Shown here: in pieces, positions 25,895-36,600 of the stretch
Layout of the letters: each line of letters starts with the position of its first letter
How positions within the stretch are numbered: position 1 is the stretch's first letter
The notes under the pieces: generated by a model
What the model was told of the DNA's origin: nothing
The model's input: only the letters and a program-made list of their open reading frames with translations
The model's database searches: none
Translations under genes and position numbers: made by a program
From: Mucilaginibacter tolerans
Lineage (GTDB): Bacteria; Bacteroidota; Bacteroidia; Sphingobacteriales; Sphingobacteriaceae
Assembly (NCBI RefSeq): GCF_030519375.1
Contig: NZ_JAUMKB010000017.1
Coordinates: 24,907 to 88,906, forward strand
DNA: 64,000 nucleotides
Direction: 5' to 3'

Positions 25895-28600
25895 ATGAAA
25901 AAGATTATATGCCTTGTTATAAATGTGCTGGTTATCGTTTCGTGTTCGTTTGCACAGCTTTCGGTTTGTAAGCTCCTGACGGAAAATCGCATCAATCCGA
26001 TCGGGTTAGATCAGAGAGCACCACGTTTTAGCTGGCAATTGGCAAGTAAAAAACGGAACGTTTTCCAGGTTGCATATCAGATAGAGGTCTTCACTTCGGC
26101 AAAAGAAAAAGCTTTCTGGGATTCGGGTAAAGTACGGAGTGCAGAATCTGTATTTATATGGTATGCAGGCAGTCCCCTGCAAAGCGGGAAGAAGTACTTT
26201 TGGGTAGTTAAGGTCTGGGATAATTATCAAAAAGGACCTGCGCTTAGCGACACCGCATCGTTCAGGATGGCATTATTAAATGGGAGTGACTGGAAAGCTA
26301 AATGGATAGAGCCAGGCTTTACAGAAGATAGCGTGATGCGCCCAAGTCCCTTATTCAGGAAAGCGTTTTCTGTCAATAAAAAGATATTATCTGCAATCGC
26401 CTATATAACTGCGCATGGTTTGTATGAAGCTCAAATAAACGGAGTTAAGATTGGCGATGCTTATTTTACGCCCGGATGGACATCCTACAATAAACGGTTA
26501 CAGTACCAGGTGTATGATGTGACAAATATGCTGGCAAAAGGCAATAATGTTATAGCAGCAACACTTGGCAATGGATGGTACCGGGGCATTATTGGTTTTA
26601 AGAATAAAGAGAATATGTATGGTAAAGATATTGCCCTGCTCTTTCAATTGGAAATTACATATGCTGATGGGACGAGATCAACAATTATTTCTGATAATAG
26701 CTGGAGATCATCTACCGGCGCGATCCTTTACTCGCAGATTTATAATGGTGAAATAATTGACGCTCGGCGGGAAAAAAAAGGATGGGCATTGCCTGGATAT
26801 GATGATACCCGGTGGGACAGTGTGAAGGTTACCAATCACCCTATCGATATATTGGTTGCCACGGTAAATGAACCGATAAAAGAGCAAGAGCACTTTAAGC
26901 CGGTAAAAATATTCACAACTCCAAACGGTGAGCACGTAATTGATTTTGGGCAGAACATGGCTGGTTGGGTAACGCTTAAAGTCAACGGAAAAAAAGGAGA
27001 TAAGATGGTTGTGTCCCATGCGGAGGTATTGGATAAGAATGGAAACTTTTACACCGACAACCTGCGGGCGGCAAAAGCCCAGGATACATACCTTTTAAAT
27101 GGGGGCGGAGTTGAGATATTTAAACCGCATTTCACATGGCACGGGTTCCGTTATATCAAGATTGAGGGCTATCCCGGCGAGTTGCGCCCGGAAAACTTTA
27201 CAGCAACGGCTTTATATTCAGACCTACGGCCAGCAGGTACTTTCAGTTCGTCAAATCCATTAATTAACCAATTACAGCACAATATTCAGTGGGGGCAAAA
27301 AAGCAACTTTATAGATGTGCCTACCGATTGTCCGCAACGCGACGAGCGCTTGGGCTGGACCGGTGACGCCCAGGTTTTTTTCAGAACCGCGGCCTTTAAC
27401 ATGAATGTCGATAATTTCTTCGCCAAATGGCTGAAAGATGTCAGCACAGACCAGTTACCGAATGGCAGCGTCCCCTTTGTTATACCGGATATATTGGGCC
27501 AACGCAGATCCGGGTCGGCCGGTTGGGACGATGCCGCCTGTATTGTTCCATGGAATTTATATGTTGCGTACGGCGACAAAAGGGTGCTTGAACAGCAATA
27601 TCCCAGCATGAAAAAATGGGTTGAATTTATCCGGAATAGCAGCCACAATAATTTATGGAATACTGGAATTCATTATGGCGACTGGTTATTTTACCATCCG
27701 GATGATGATAAGTATGGAAAGGCGGCCGTGACGGATAAGTTTCTGATAGCGCAATGCTTTTATGCCAATTCCATCCAGCTGGTAATAAACGCGGCAAAGG
27801 TTTTGGGCCATACCGAAGAAATATCTGTTGATGAGACTTTATTGGCAAAAGTAAAACAGGCATTTGTAAAAGAATATGTAACTGCCAATGGCAGGCTGGT
27901 TTCCGGCACTCAGACCGCTTATGTGCTTAGTTTGCAGTTTGATATGTTGCCTGTAAATCTCAGGCAGCAAGGGGCAGAGCGCCTGGTTGAAAATATCAAA
28001 AGTTACGATAATCATCTTACCACGGGGTTTTTGGGCACGCCTTACCTGTGCCATGTTTTAAGCCGTTTTGGGTATACAGATATAGCGTATAAGCTTTTGC
28101 TGCAGCAGGAATACCCATCGTGGTTGTACCCGGTAAAAATGGGTGCAACAACCGTTTGGGAGAGATGGGATGGTATAAAACCCGATAGCACTTTTGAGTC
28201 GCCTGCCATGAATTCATTTAACCACTATTCATACGGCGCTATTGGCGACTGGATGTACCGGGTTATGGCCGGGCTGGATAATTATGATGACGGGCCAGGA
28301 TATAAGCACATTAAAATAAAGCCTCATATCGGCGGAGGATTTACCTACGCTTCAGCAACTTTGGAAACCTACTATGGTAAACTAAGCAGCAGTTGGATAC
28401 TTAAGAACGATAAAATTTTTATGGACGTTGAAATTCCCGCAAATACTACGGCAACAGTTTTTGTTCCTTCAACTAATGCCAATGAAGTAACAGAAAGTGG
28501 TGCTGCATTATCCTCTGCTACTGAAATGAAAACAGAAAACGGTTATATGGCGCTTACTCTGGGTTCGGGCACTTATCATTTCGTCGTATCAAAAAAGTAG
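25895..28600 (+). CDS. GH78 alpha-L-rhamnosidase, exported
   Basis: 901 aa with a signal peptide ending near residue 22 (VSCSFAQ). The order is N-terminal beta domains (about 25-340, including LTENRINPIGLDQRAPRFSWQL and the LYEAQINGVKIGD region), then an (alpha/alpha)6 barrel with DVPTDCPQRDERLGWTGDA near 475-493, which holds the conserved catalytic-acid Glu, then a C-terminal beta domain with KHIKIKPHIGGGF. This is full family length and has no visible defects. It removes terminal alpha-L-rhamnose. No rhamnose catabolism genes (RhaA, RhaB, RhaD) are in the window. Confidence 0.93.
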   Translation: MKKIICLVINVLVIVSCSFAQLSVCKLLTENRINPIGLDQRAPRFSWQLASKKRNVFQVAYQIEVFTSAKEKAFWDSGKVRSAESVFIWYAGSPLQSGKKYFWVVKVWDNYQKGPALSDTASFRMALLNGSDWKAKWIEPGFTEDSVMRPSPLFRKAFSVNKKILSAIAYITAHGLYEAQINGVKIGDAYFTPGWTSYNKRLQYQVYDVTNMLAKGNNVIAATLGNGWYRGIIGFKNKENMYGKDIALLFQLEITYADGTRSTIISDNSWRSSTGAILYSQIYNGEIIDARREKKGWALPGYDDTRWDSVKVTNHPIDILVATVNEPIKEQEHFKPVKIFTTPNGEHVIDFGQNMAGWVTLKVNGKKGDKMVVSHAEVLDKNGNFYTDNLRAAKAQDTYLLNGGGVEIFKPHFTWHGFRYIKIEGYPGELRPENFTATALYSDLRPAGTFSSSNPLINQLQHNIQWGQKSNFIDVPTDCPQRDERLGWTGDAQVFFRTAAFNMNVDNFFAKWLKDVSTDQLPNGSVPFVIPDILGQRRSGSAGWDDAACIVPWNLYVAYGDKRVLEQQYPSMKKWVEFIRNSSHNNLWNTGIHYGDWLFYHPDDDKYGKAAVTDKFLIAQCFYANSIQLVINAAKVLGHTEEISVDETLLAKVKQAFVKEYVTANGRLVSGTQTAYVLSLQFDMLPVNLRQQGAERLVENIKSYDNHLTTGFLGTPYLCHVLSRFGYTDIAYKLLLQQEYPSWLYPVKMGATTVWERWDGIKPDSTFESPAMNSFNHYSYGAIGDWMYRVMAGLDNYDDGPGYKHIKIKPHIGGGFTYASATLETYYGKLSSSWILKNDKIFMDVEIPANTTATVFVPSTNANEVTESGAALSSATEMKTENGYMALTLGSGTYHFVVSKK

Positions 28601-28634
28601 TTGCTTTGAATCAAGAATTTAATCACTTGTAAAT

Positions 28635-30416
28635 ATGAATGTTAAGTTATTTGTCATCATATCGTATTTGGTTTTTCAGTGCTCGTTAGTTCATGCACAA
28701 GAAACCGGGAACTATACCTGGTGGGATCCTGCTAAAAATGACGTCCCGGTTATTGAAGGGCAGGCATGGCCTCAGGAAGTTAAGAATCCGTATGACAGGC
28801 TGCCGGCCCGGGCGGAAAAAATAGTGCGCCCCAGGGTATGGGAGTTATCACATGACGCTGCGGGTTTATCGGTTTCTTTTATGGCGAACAGCTCAGAGAT
28901 TGTTGTAAGGTATAGAGTAAAAAACGGCCAGGCTTTTCCACACATGCCAGCTACGGGAGTAAGTGGGGTGGACCTATATGCAGTAAACAGTGATGGAGAC
29001 TGGATTTGGGCCGCTGGTAAATATACCTTTGGAGATACGATCACCTTCCGGTTTAAAGGGCTTAATCCCAATGATGCCTATCATGAGCATGGAAGAAGAT
29101 ACAAATTATATCTGCCACTATATAACACAGTTGAATGGTTGCAGATAGGTGTGCCCAAGGAGACTTCATTTGTGCCCTTACCTTTATCAAAAGAGAAACC
29201 AATAGTTGTTTACGGCACCTCAATAGTACAGGGTGCTGCTGCATCAAGACCGGGGATGGCCTGGACATCTATTCTCAGCCGGAAAATGGAAAGGCCATTG
29301 ATCAATCTGGGCTTTTCTGGTAACGCCAGGCTTGATAGTGAAATTGTCGACCTGATGAGCGAAATAGATGCTAAAATCTTCATTTTAGATTGCTTGCCAA
29401 ACCTTGTCTATGGCGAGTTTACGCCAGAAGTGATCAAAAATAAAATTCTGAATGCGGTGACTAAATTGCGACAGCAGCAGAAGACTACGCCTATTCTTCT
29501 TATTCAGCACGATGGTTACGCGGATGCTGAGATAGATACGACCAGGAAAAAGCTTTATGCTGATGTTAATGTCATACAGGAGGCAGCCTTTAATCAATTG
29601 AAAGCTGCGGGTATAGATGGCATTTATCTCTTATCCAAAGAAGCCATTGGCCAAACTATTGATTGCACGGTTGACGGCACTCATCCCTCAGATCTTGGTA
29701 TGATGCATTATGCGGAGGCGAGCGAAAAAATTATACGCCAAATATTAAATGAACCAGTTGGCATTTTAAGCACTACCAGGCCACGTACACAAAACCGTGA
29801 TGCCAATACCTATGACTGGCAAAGCAGGCATAACGAACAATTGGGCCTAAACAAAGCCGCGGAACCTTGTATTGTTTTCATCGGTAACTCAATCACTCAC
29901 TATTGGGGGGGCAAGCCCGCGGCACCGATAAGCAGGGGCAGCGATTCGTGGAATAAATATCTCGCTCCCCTTGGCGTGCGGAATTTTGGTTTTGGATGGG
30001 ATAGGGTTGAAAATGCTTTATGGCGGGTGTACCATGATGAACTTGACGGCTATACGGCCCGGCAGGTAATAATTTTAATTGGAACCAATAACCTGAGCGT
30101 AAATTCGAACACCGAAATTCTCGAAGGGTTAAAATTGCTCGTAGAGGGTATTAAGGGACGACAACCCCAAAGTGATATTTTATTATTGGGTATACTTCCA
30201 CGTAGAAATCAAGAAAGCAGGGTTTTACAACTAAACTCGGGCATCAAAGAATTATCTAAATCGTTGCATGTAAAATACGCAGACGTAGGCAAATCGCTGC
30301 TTTACAGAGCAAAAATAAATGAACAATTATTTGTGGATGGCTTACATCCCAATGCCGAAGGATATAACAGGGTGGCGCAAATGCTCTTACCTTATTTAAG
30401 AAAAGCTGGCAATTAA
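28635..30416 (+). CDS. Double esterase: GxDLY-SGNH plus second SGNH hydrolase, exported
   Basis: 593 aa. After a signal peptide (ends near SLVHAQ), the first half repeats the architecture of the protein at 19981: GVDLYAVN near 114, YGTSIVQGAAASRPG near 192 (nucleophile Ser) and DGTHPSDLG near 347. A linker near 375-405 leads to a second, different SGNH domain: IVFIGNSITHYWGG near 412, IGTNNLSVN near 482 and DGLHPNAEGY near 568. Both domains keep Ser, Asp and His. The second resembles PAF-acetylhydrolase-type GDSL esterases. Two fused esterases would remove two kinds or positions of acyl groups. The gene is last in the operon before the regulator. Confidence 0.88.
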   Translation: MNVKLFVIISYLVFQCSLVHAQETGNYTWWDPAKNDVPVIEGQAWPQEVKNPYDRLPARAEKIVRPRVWELSHDAAGLSVSFMANSSEIVVRYRVKNGQAFPHMPATGVSGVDLYAVNSDGDWIWAAGKYTFGDTITFRFKGLNPNDAYHEHGRRYKLYLPLYNTVEWLQIGVPKETSFVPLPLSKEKPIVVYGTSIVQGAAASRPGMAWTSILSRKMERPLINLGFSGNARLDSEIVDLMSEIDAKIFILDCLPNLVYGEFTPEVIKNKILNAVTKLRQQQKTTPILLIQHDGYADAEIDTTRKKLYADVNVIQEAAFNQLKAAGIDGIYLLSKEAIGQTIDCTVDGTHPSDLGMMHYAEASEKIIRQILNEPVGILSTTRPRTQNRDANTYDWQSRHNEQLGLNKAAEPCIVFIGNSITHYWGGKPAAPISRGSDSWNKYLAPLGVRNFGFGWDRVENALWRVYHDELDGYTARQVIILIGTNNLSVNSNTEILEGLKLLVEGIKGRQPQSDILLLGILPRRNQESRVLQLNSGIKELSKSLHVKYADVGKSLLYRAKINEQLFVDGLHPNAEGYNRVAQMLLPYLRKAGN

Positions 30417-30578
30417 TTTCTTTGCTGTTGCTATAGCCGTTAAATAGAGAATAGTTTCGTGATATGTCGTAAGTAAGGGAAGTTTAAAAGGATTGAAAAT
30501 GCAATTTATCTCATTTTCCACTAAAATTGAATATTAGTGTTTTAAAGATTAAATTGTATGTCTTAATCACTTTTAATA

Positions 30579-31595
30579 ATGAAGCCGCATGCTGTTACTA
30601 TAAAAGATATCGCAAAAGAATTAAATATTTCGGTAGCTACTGTTTCAAGGGCGTTAAGAGATGCTTATGATGTAAATCAGGAAACACGACAGCAAGTTCT
30701 TAATAAAGCATTGGAAATGAACTATAAACCTAATTATAATGCGATAGGTTTAGTAACAAATAGCTCTCATAACATAGGGATTGTTTTACCTGCAGTTGTG
30801 AATTATTATTTCTCCACGGTTATTTCCGGTATACAGGAAGTGGCCTATAAAAACGGTTACAATATTGTCCTTTATGTAACCAATGATTCTGCAGAACGCG
30901 AAAAAGACATCTTATATGATATTTCTCCGGGTAACATTGATGGACTTCTACTTTGCGTATCCTCAGATTCGGATCAAAGCGAGCACTTTACCAAAATCAT
31001 CAATATGGGCATACCGATCGTTTTTTTTGATAGGGTTGCAGCTCACATAGACACTTCCAAAGTAATGCAGGATGATTTTAATGGAGCCTACGCTGCCGTT
31101 GACCATTTAATTAAAAGCGGGTATAAAAAAATTGCGCATATCACAGGACCAACGGGCTTGCTTTTTACCGAAAAAAGAATGGAAGGTTACCTTTTGGCAC
31201 TTAAAGAGCATGGTTTCCCCATTAAAAAAGAATGGATTATTCATTCAGGGTTTACGCAAAACTGCGGTTCAGCAGACATGATGCAATTGTTAAAATGCAA
31301 AGAAAAACCAGATGCAGTCTTCGCTGTTAACGACAGAAAAGCTATTGGTGCTATGCTGACTCTAAAGAAAAAGAAAATAAAAATAGGTAAGCAAATAGGC
31401 ATTATTGGGTTTACAAATGACCCGATGTCTGAAATTATTTCTCCCACTTTAACTACCGTAGAAGAACCAGCCAAGGAGATAGGCAGGAAAAGTTGTGAAC
31501 TGTTGATGAAGCATATATTTAAAAAGCATTTTATTGCCGAGGAGGTAATTTTACCAACGAAACTTATCATAAGGGAATCCACCCAAAAACTATAA
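30579..31595 (+). CDS. LacI-family transcriptional regulator
   Basis: 338 aa. The HTH is at about 7-26 (TIKDIAKELNISVATVSRAL) and the hinge is near 50-60 (NYKPNYNAIGLVT). A type-1 periplasmic-binding-like sensor domain follows, with NIGIVLPAV, DGLLLCVSSD, GIPIVFFDR and the late IGIIGFTNDP. LacI hinges insert a side chain at a central CG step, which fits the operator candidates at 6561 and 9380. The regulator stands at the end of the PUL after a 162-nt gap. That gap shows no AACGTT core, so autoregulation through that site is not evident. The effector is probably a sugar released from the target glycan. Confidence 0.93.
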   Translation: MKPHAVTIKDIAKELNISVATVSRALRDAYDVNQETRQQVLNKALEMNYKPNYNAIGLVTNSSHNIGIVLPAVVNYYFSTVISGIQEVAYKNGYNIVLYVTNDSAEREKDILYDISPGNIDGLLLCVSSDSDQSEHFTKIINMGIPIVFFDRVAAHIDTSKVMQDDFNGAYAAVDHLIKSGYKKIAHITGPTGLLFTEKRMEGYLLALKEHGFPIKKEWIIHSGFTQNCGSADMMQLLKCKEKPDAVFAVNDRKAIGAMLTLKKKKIKIGKQIGIIGFTNDPMSEIISPTLTTVEEPAKEIGRKSCELLMKHIFKKHFIAEEVILPTKLIIRESTQKL

Positions 31596-31857
31596 TTAAC
31601 AAGGATAATAGCTGAATAATTTGCTGTTTAGACAAAGACCGGGCAAGTATGATTTTGTTGCTTGCTTCTTGTTTTTTTGATATAGTTCGCTGTTAATCAA
31701 GTAGGTAAAAAGTGAAATTTGCTCTGTATAAATACAGTCGTATGGAACGGTATCGATTTGGGTATAAGGCAATGATTGTGAAGCTTTTTTGTTTTATGAC
31801 CTATTACTTTGTATCTACTAGAGAGAATATTCACTATAGAGATTGCAGAAAAACTAA

Positions 31858-31885
31858 AAGCCCCGGGCTTTACAACCCGGGGCTT
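31858..31885. terminator. Strong bidirectional hairpin between convergent genes
   Basis: AAGCCCCGGG (31858-31867) and CCCGGGGCTT (31876-31885) form a perfect 10-bp stem around an 8-nt loop. It lies between the end of the LacI gene (+) and the end of susD 3 (-), so it can stop both. The rest of the gap 31596-31913 shows nothing else I can support. Confidence 0.75.
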
Positions 31886-31913
31886 ATCGCATCAACTTAT
31901 TCTCTCAACAAAA

Positions 31914-33602
31914 TCATTTCGTTATCCAAATTTTGGTACTTGTAAGATCATTACCTCCAGTAGCAGCTTTCCAATTGGTATTATTGAACTGGGATTCGTC
32001 TGCTGGATATTGATAACGCTGTAAGCTGCCGTAATTTTGTGTGTAGCCTGCCGGATTGCTGGCGTCCTGGGGAGTGGCATTGCCGGTCCTTCTCATTAAG
32101 GTCCAGGCTACCCATGGCTGGCGGAACAAGTCTACCCATTCCTGCGCATAGATCAGGCTAAGGGCATTGCCGGCATTAAAGGCTACTTTTGGATTGGTTA
32201 ATACAGCGTTAATCTCGGCATTAGTTGGCGTAGCGGATGTAGGTTTATTCACTACCCAAATTGATGAATTAAACGCCATGTTTTTCCAGAAAGTAAGCGA
32301 AGCTGTTACGCCTGCTTCATACTCAGCTTTTGCCGAAGCCATATTCTGCGCAACGCCGGCGCCTCTTGCATATGCTTCAGCTTTCAAAAAATGTACTTCA
32401 GCTGCTGAAATAAAAATTTCAGGACATGCACCGGTTGATCCGTTTATAATGCCGTCACGCCCAAGGTAATAATTATAATCTGAATATAAATTCGCCGCCT
32501 TATGTGCCGACCAACCCTTATTATCAGGGTCTCTCTCCACATTATAAGGGTCTCCGCCATCGGATATAGGCGTAACCGGGTTTTGCGGATAAGGCACCCA
32601 TTTGCCTTTAACATGGTTAGATGTGTCTACGCCAACAGTTCCTGAAGTGTCTCCATTTACCTCAAAAAATATTTTACACCTCAGGTCAAATATCCCGGTG
32701 CCGTCGGTGTTGTTATTGTTGCTAAATAAATTCCACAGCGTGCTGCCCATTCGCGCACGACTTTCCGAGTGAAAAAAGAAGCCTCGTCCGGCCCCATCAA
32801 TATCGAATGATATGCCGGGTATATTTGTTTGGCTAAGACCAACTACATCGGCAACCGCGTCCGTTAACAACGGCTTGGTCAGTGCATCGGCAATAATCGG
32901 TCCGGCATCCGCACTATCTTTGTCATACATAGTTAACGCATAACGCAAGCGAAGGGAGTTAGCGAATTTTTTCCATTGGCCAATATCGTTGGCTAAAAGG
33001 AACTCGTTCGAATTGAATGAAAATTGTGGACCGTTGGCGGTAAAATGATTGACAGCCCAGGTTAAGTCACTTAAACAAGAAAGATACACCTGCTGTTGTT
33101 TATCGTAAGGCACAACAAGGTCAGCGGTATTTCCCGAAAATGCCTTTCCTGCCTTAAAATAAGGTATGTCGCCATACAAATTAGATAGCTCAATGGCCTG
33201 GTACGCCCTTAGTACCTTTACCATGGCGATGGCATTGGTATAGGTTGCGGAATCGGGGCTCTTTGCCATAGTATTCAGCATTTGATTCATTGCAGGTAGA
33301 TTCGCATAAAATTCGCTCCAGCTCGTCCCCTCTACGAAAGAATAATCCGATATGGCATACACCGCGCCCAACTGCGTAATAGGGTACAGCCATCTTGCGG
33401 CGGACCAGTTCCCGATATTGGCGGAACGATCTATATTTGCTCCTATACCCACATAAAGCTGTGGCAACGTTGCTGATGCCGGGCCACTATAGGGCGCATT
33501 TTCTTTTAGAAAATTTTTCGTACAGGACGCAAGGATTGAAGCAATAAGGACCGCCAGGGCCATTGCTTTCATCCAATGTTTTATATTATGATGCTTTAAC
33601 AT
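31914..33602 (-). CDS. SusD-like outer membrane lipoprotein (pair 3)
   Basis: 562 aa with lipid anchor at Cys27 (ILASCTK). It differs from the SusD proteins of pairs 1 and 2. After the anchor comes KNFLKENAPYSGPASATLPQL, and the body has LRAYQAIELSNLYGDIPYF and IGQWKKFANSLRLRYALTM, as in the SusD_2-type group. The C-terminus (AGNALSLIYAQEWVDLFRQPWVAWTLMRRTG) is also of that group. It pairs with the STN-bearing SusC encoded 30 nt upstream. The ligand is unknown and no glycosidase is next to it. Confidence 0.9.
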   Translation of the reverse strand: MLKHHNIKHWMKAMALAVLIASILASCTKNFLKENAPYSGPASATLPQLYVGIGANIDRSANIGNWSAARWLYPITQLGAVYAISDYSFVEGTSWSEFYANLPAMNQMLNTMAKSPDSATYTNAIAMVKVLRAYQAIELSNLYGDIPYFKAGKAFSGNTADLVVPYDKQQQVYLSCLSDLTWAVNHFTANGPQFSFNSNEFLLANDIGQWKKFANSLRLRYALTMYDKDSADAGPIIADALTKPLLTDAVADVVGLSQTNIPGISFDIDGAGRGFFFHSESRARMGSTLWNLFSNNNNTDGTGIFDLRCKIFFEVNGDTSGTVGVDTSNHVKGKWVPYPQNPVTPISDGGDPYNVERDPDNKGWSAHKAANLYSDYNYYLGRDGIINGSTGACPEIFISAAEVHFLKAEAYARGAGVAQNMASAKAEYEAGVTASLTFWKNMAFNSSIWVVNKPTSATPTNAEINAVLTNPKVAFNAGNALSLIYAQEWVDLFRQPWVAWTLMRRTGNATPQDASNPAGYTQNYGSLQRYQYPADESQFNNTNWKAATGGNDLTSTKIWITK

Positions 33603-33632
33603 AACGTTTCTTTTTTAATTTTTAAAATCATA

Positions 33633-36600
33633 TTAAAACCCTGCTTTTACAGTAAAACCGTAAGAACGTACGCCAGGCAAACCGCCGAATTGTATACCCT
33701 GAACATTCCCGCTACTAACAGTACTTTCAGGATTAATTTTATCCGGCAAGGTGGTGAACAGGTAGAACAGGTTGCGGCCTATCAATGAAACCGACAGGTT
33801 TTGAAAGACCTTGGTTTTTTGTACCAACTCGTTCGGCAGTCTGTAAGTAAGAGATACCTCACGCAATTTTCCCCATGAATCATTAAATATGGAATTGGTA
33901 CGTACTATAGGATCATTATCCCACGATTGATAATTACCTGCATATTTCCACCAGGCGTTTACCACATTGGTGTTTGGTACATACGTGCCTGGTGTTGAAC
34001 CTTGTACAACTCCAGGTAAAATTACACCAACATTAGCTTTGGTGCCATCGGGATAAGTATACGGCAATCCGTGGCCATCTCTTTCCCATACCGTTTCAGG
34101 TGCCATGCCCTGGCCCATTATAGTTGCATAATCTCCAGACCAGATTTGGCCGCCAATTTTAAAGTCAGTCAAAACATATAAGCTGAAATTTTTATAGCGG
34201 AAAGTTTGAGAAATACCACCTGTCAGTTTTGGTGTGGCATCACCAATTTTAACAAAATTATCTGTGGTAGCATATTGCGCTCCCAACACAGGTCCAGTCC
34301 CTGTATTATAACCATCCGCGTACACCAGGTTTACTATTTTCTGACCATTAGGCGCATATTTATAATCCCGGCCATATATGGCGCCGTAATCGCTGCCAAC
34401 GTCAACCTTCATGGTTACGCCATTGCTTCCAAACCATGAACCCAACTGAAGTGAATTAAGGCCAGGCTCCAATTCTACAACCTTATTTTGGTTATGCGCC
34501 GCATTTACGGTTACGTCCCAGGAAAAATCTGCGGTCTTAATTACCTTAGCATTTACCGTTAACTCAACACCCCTGTTACGCAAAGCTCCCGAGTTGATCA
34601 AAACGCCGTTAACACCGGATGAAGCTGGGGTCTTAATAGTCAATATCTGGTGGTCTGAATAGGTATTATAGTAAGTGAAATTTACATTTAAACGGTCATT
34701 AAAGAAGCCCAGATCAGGCCCGATCTCAAAAGATCTGGAACGCTGCGGTTGAATATTGGTAGGGTACGTGCCCGGCAAATTTAAGCCAGTTGGAAAACCA
34801 GGCGTATTACCGGCTACAGGCACATAAATAAGTCCGGTTTGATAAGGTTGGTATGCATTGGCACTTTGAGCCTCACTGATTCTCAATTTACCATAGCTCA
34901 GCCAGTTTTTTACTGAACTCATGTCAAACGCGTCGGTGAAAACGAAGCTCAAACTTGCTGATGGATAAAAATAACTCCAACGTGATGGGCGCAGTGTTGA
35001 AGACCAATCATTAGTTCCCGAGAGATCTAAAAATAAATAATTTTTGTAAGAAAGATTAAGTAACCCATATACCGTATTTATTTCCATCTCGTTCCTGTTC
35101 TCTGTAGGGTTAAGTACAGTTGGCGCATTGCCATTATAGTTACTAACATTGAAAACGAACGGATAATTAAATGGACCTGGATTGTTTGTTGCAATATCAT
35201 ACATATTGGTATAATAATGCCTTGCGCCGAGTGAAAGACTGGCATTAAAATCCTTTAACAGTTTATCTTTATGGAAAACTAAACGGCCATCCAGGTTATT
35301 GGTAGATGTTCTTGCAAGGTCATAGCCATAACTTCCAATTAATCCCGCAGCATCTGTAGGATAGTTTTTGGTTACAAACTGGTTAGTGTAGTAATTTAAG
35401 CCAACATTGCCAACAGCTTTCAACCAAGGGGTGACTTCAGCGTTAAGCGAAATAGATCCTATGAATTGATTTTGTGTGAGCGTAGTGGTGTTATTAAAAA
35501 CGTTCCACCAGTAATATTGCTGCCCATATTCAAATGGCGACTGTTTCAATATAGGATTTTGCGATCCGTCAGGTAACGTGGTTAAGCCTCTCTCAAGGGG
35601 TTTGTAATCAGCCGGTAAATTATATACCGTCATATAGCCAACACCAATACCAGCGCTTCCGGTTCCACTTTCACCATATATGTTTGGCGGATTAAATTTA
35701 TTCAGGTTAATATAGCTCGCGGTCGCATCAACTTTTACTTTAGGGCTGATGTTGATAGAGGAACCGATATTAAATGTGTTTGTCGCGTTGTGGCTGTTGT
35801 AAGTTATTTCGTCATTTGTCGACCTGGTATAGGATACACGCAGTGTTCCAAAGTCACCTCCACCCGAAAGAGATACATTATGCGTTTGTGTGTTGCCGGT
35901 TCTATAAAAACTCTTGAAAATATTAGGATTGCCGGTGTATGGCCTGGTTGTGCCATCCCACCAAACCAATGGCTGGCCTTCCATTTTTGGCCCCCATGAT
36001 GCACCATCGCCCGGGAAGCCAATATAGTTATAAAATGGGCCGCCCGCAGCGCTGGTAACTCCCGGGCTAACATAAGCGCCCGGTATGTTGCCCAAAGAGC
36101 CATAGGGGTCTCCGCCTATTTGTTCTTGCCGGTTATTTCCATTGCCGTCTTTATAAAAAAACGGATTGGCCGAATAAAGGTCTTCGGTCATACCATTACC
36201 ATATTCATCCTGCAATTTTATAAAACGGTATGGGTCGTTAGCGCGGTATGAATAATTATAATCAACGCCAAATCCCTTCTTTTTTGAACCTTTTTTAGTA
36301 ACGATAACAAGAGCGCCGTTGGCTCCGCGCGCGCCATACAAGGCTGCTGCCGTTGGTCCCTTCAATACGGTGACGCTTTCTATATCATCCGAATTTAAGC
36401 TGTTTAAAAAAGAACCGTTGTCTATTGGGGGCTGTGATACGTCGGTGTTGCCTAGATTTAATGCATCACTATAAGATTGAATAATGCCTTTTGGCTGTAC
36501 CGGCTCGTTATCAATTATAACGTTATCTAAAACGATCAAAGCCTGGTTATTGCCGTAAAGATTATTATTCCCTCTGAGCACGACACGTGTGGAAGCGCCT

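Noticed and set aside
31712..32024. Plus-strand ORFs of 77 and 71 codons after the LacI gene
   Set aside because: They cross the strong 10-bp terminator and read into the antisense of susD 3.
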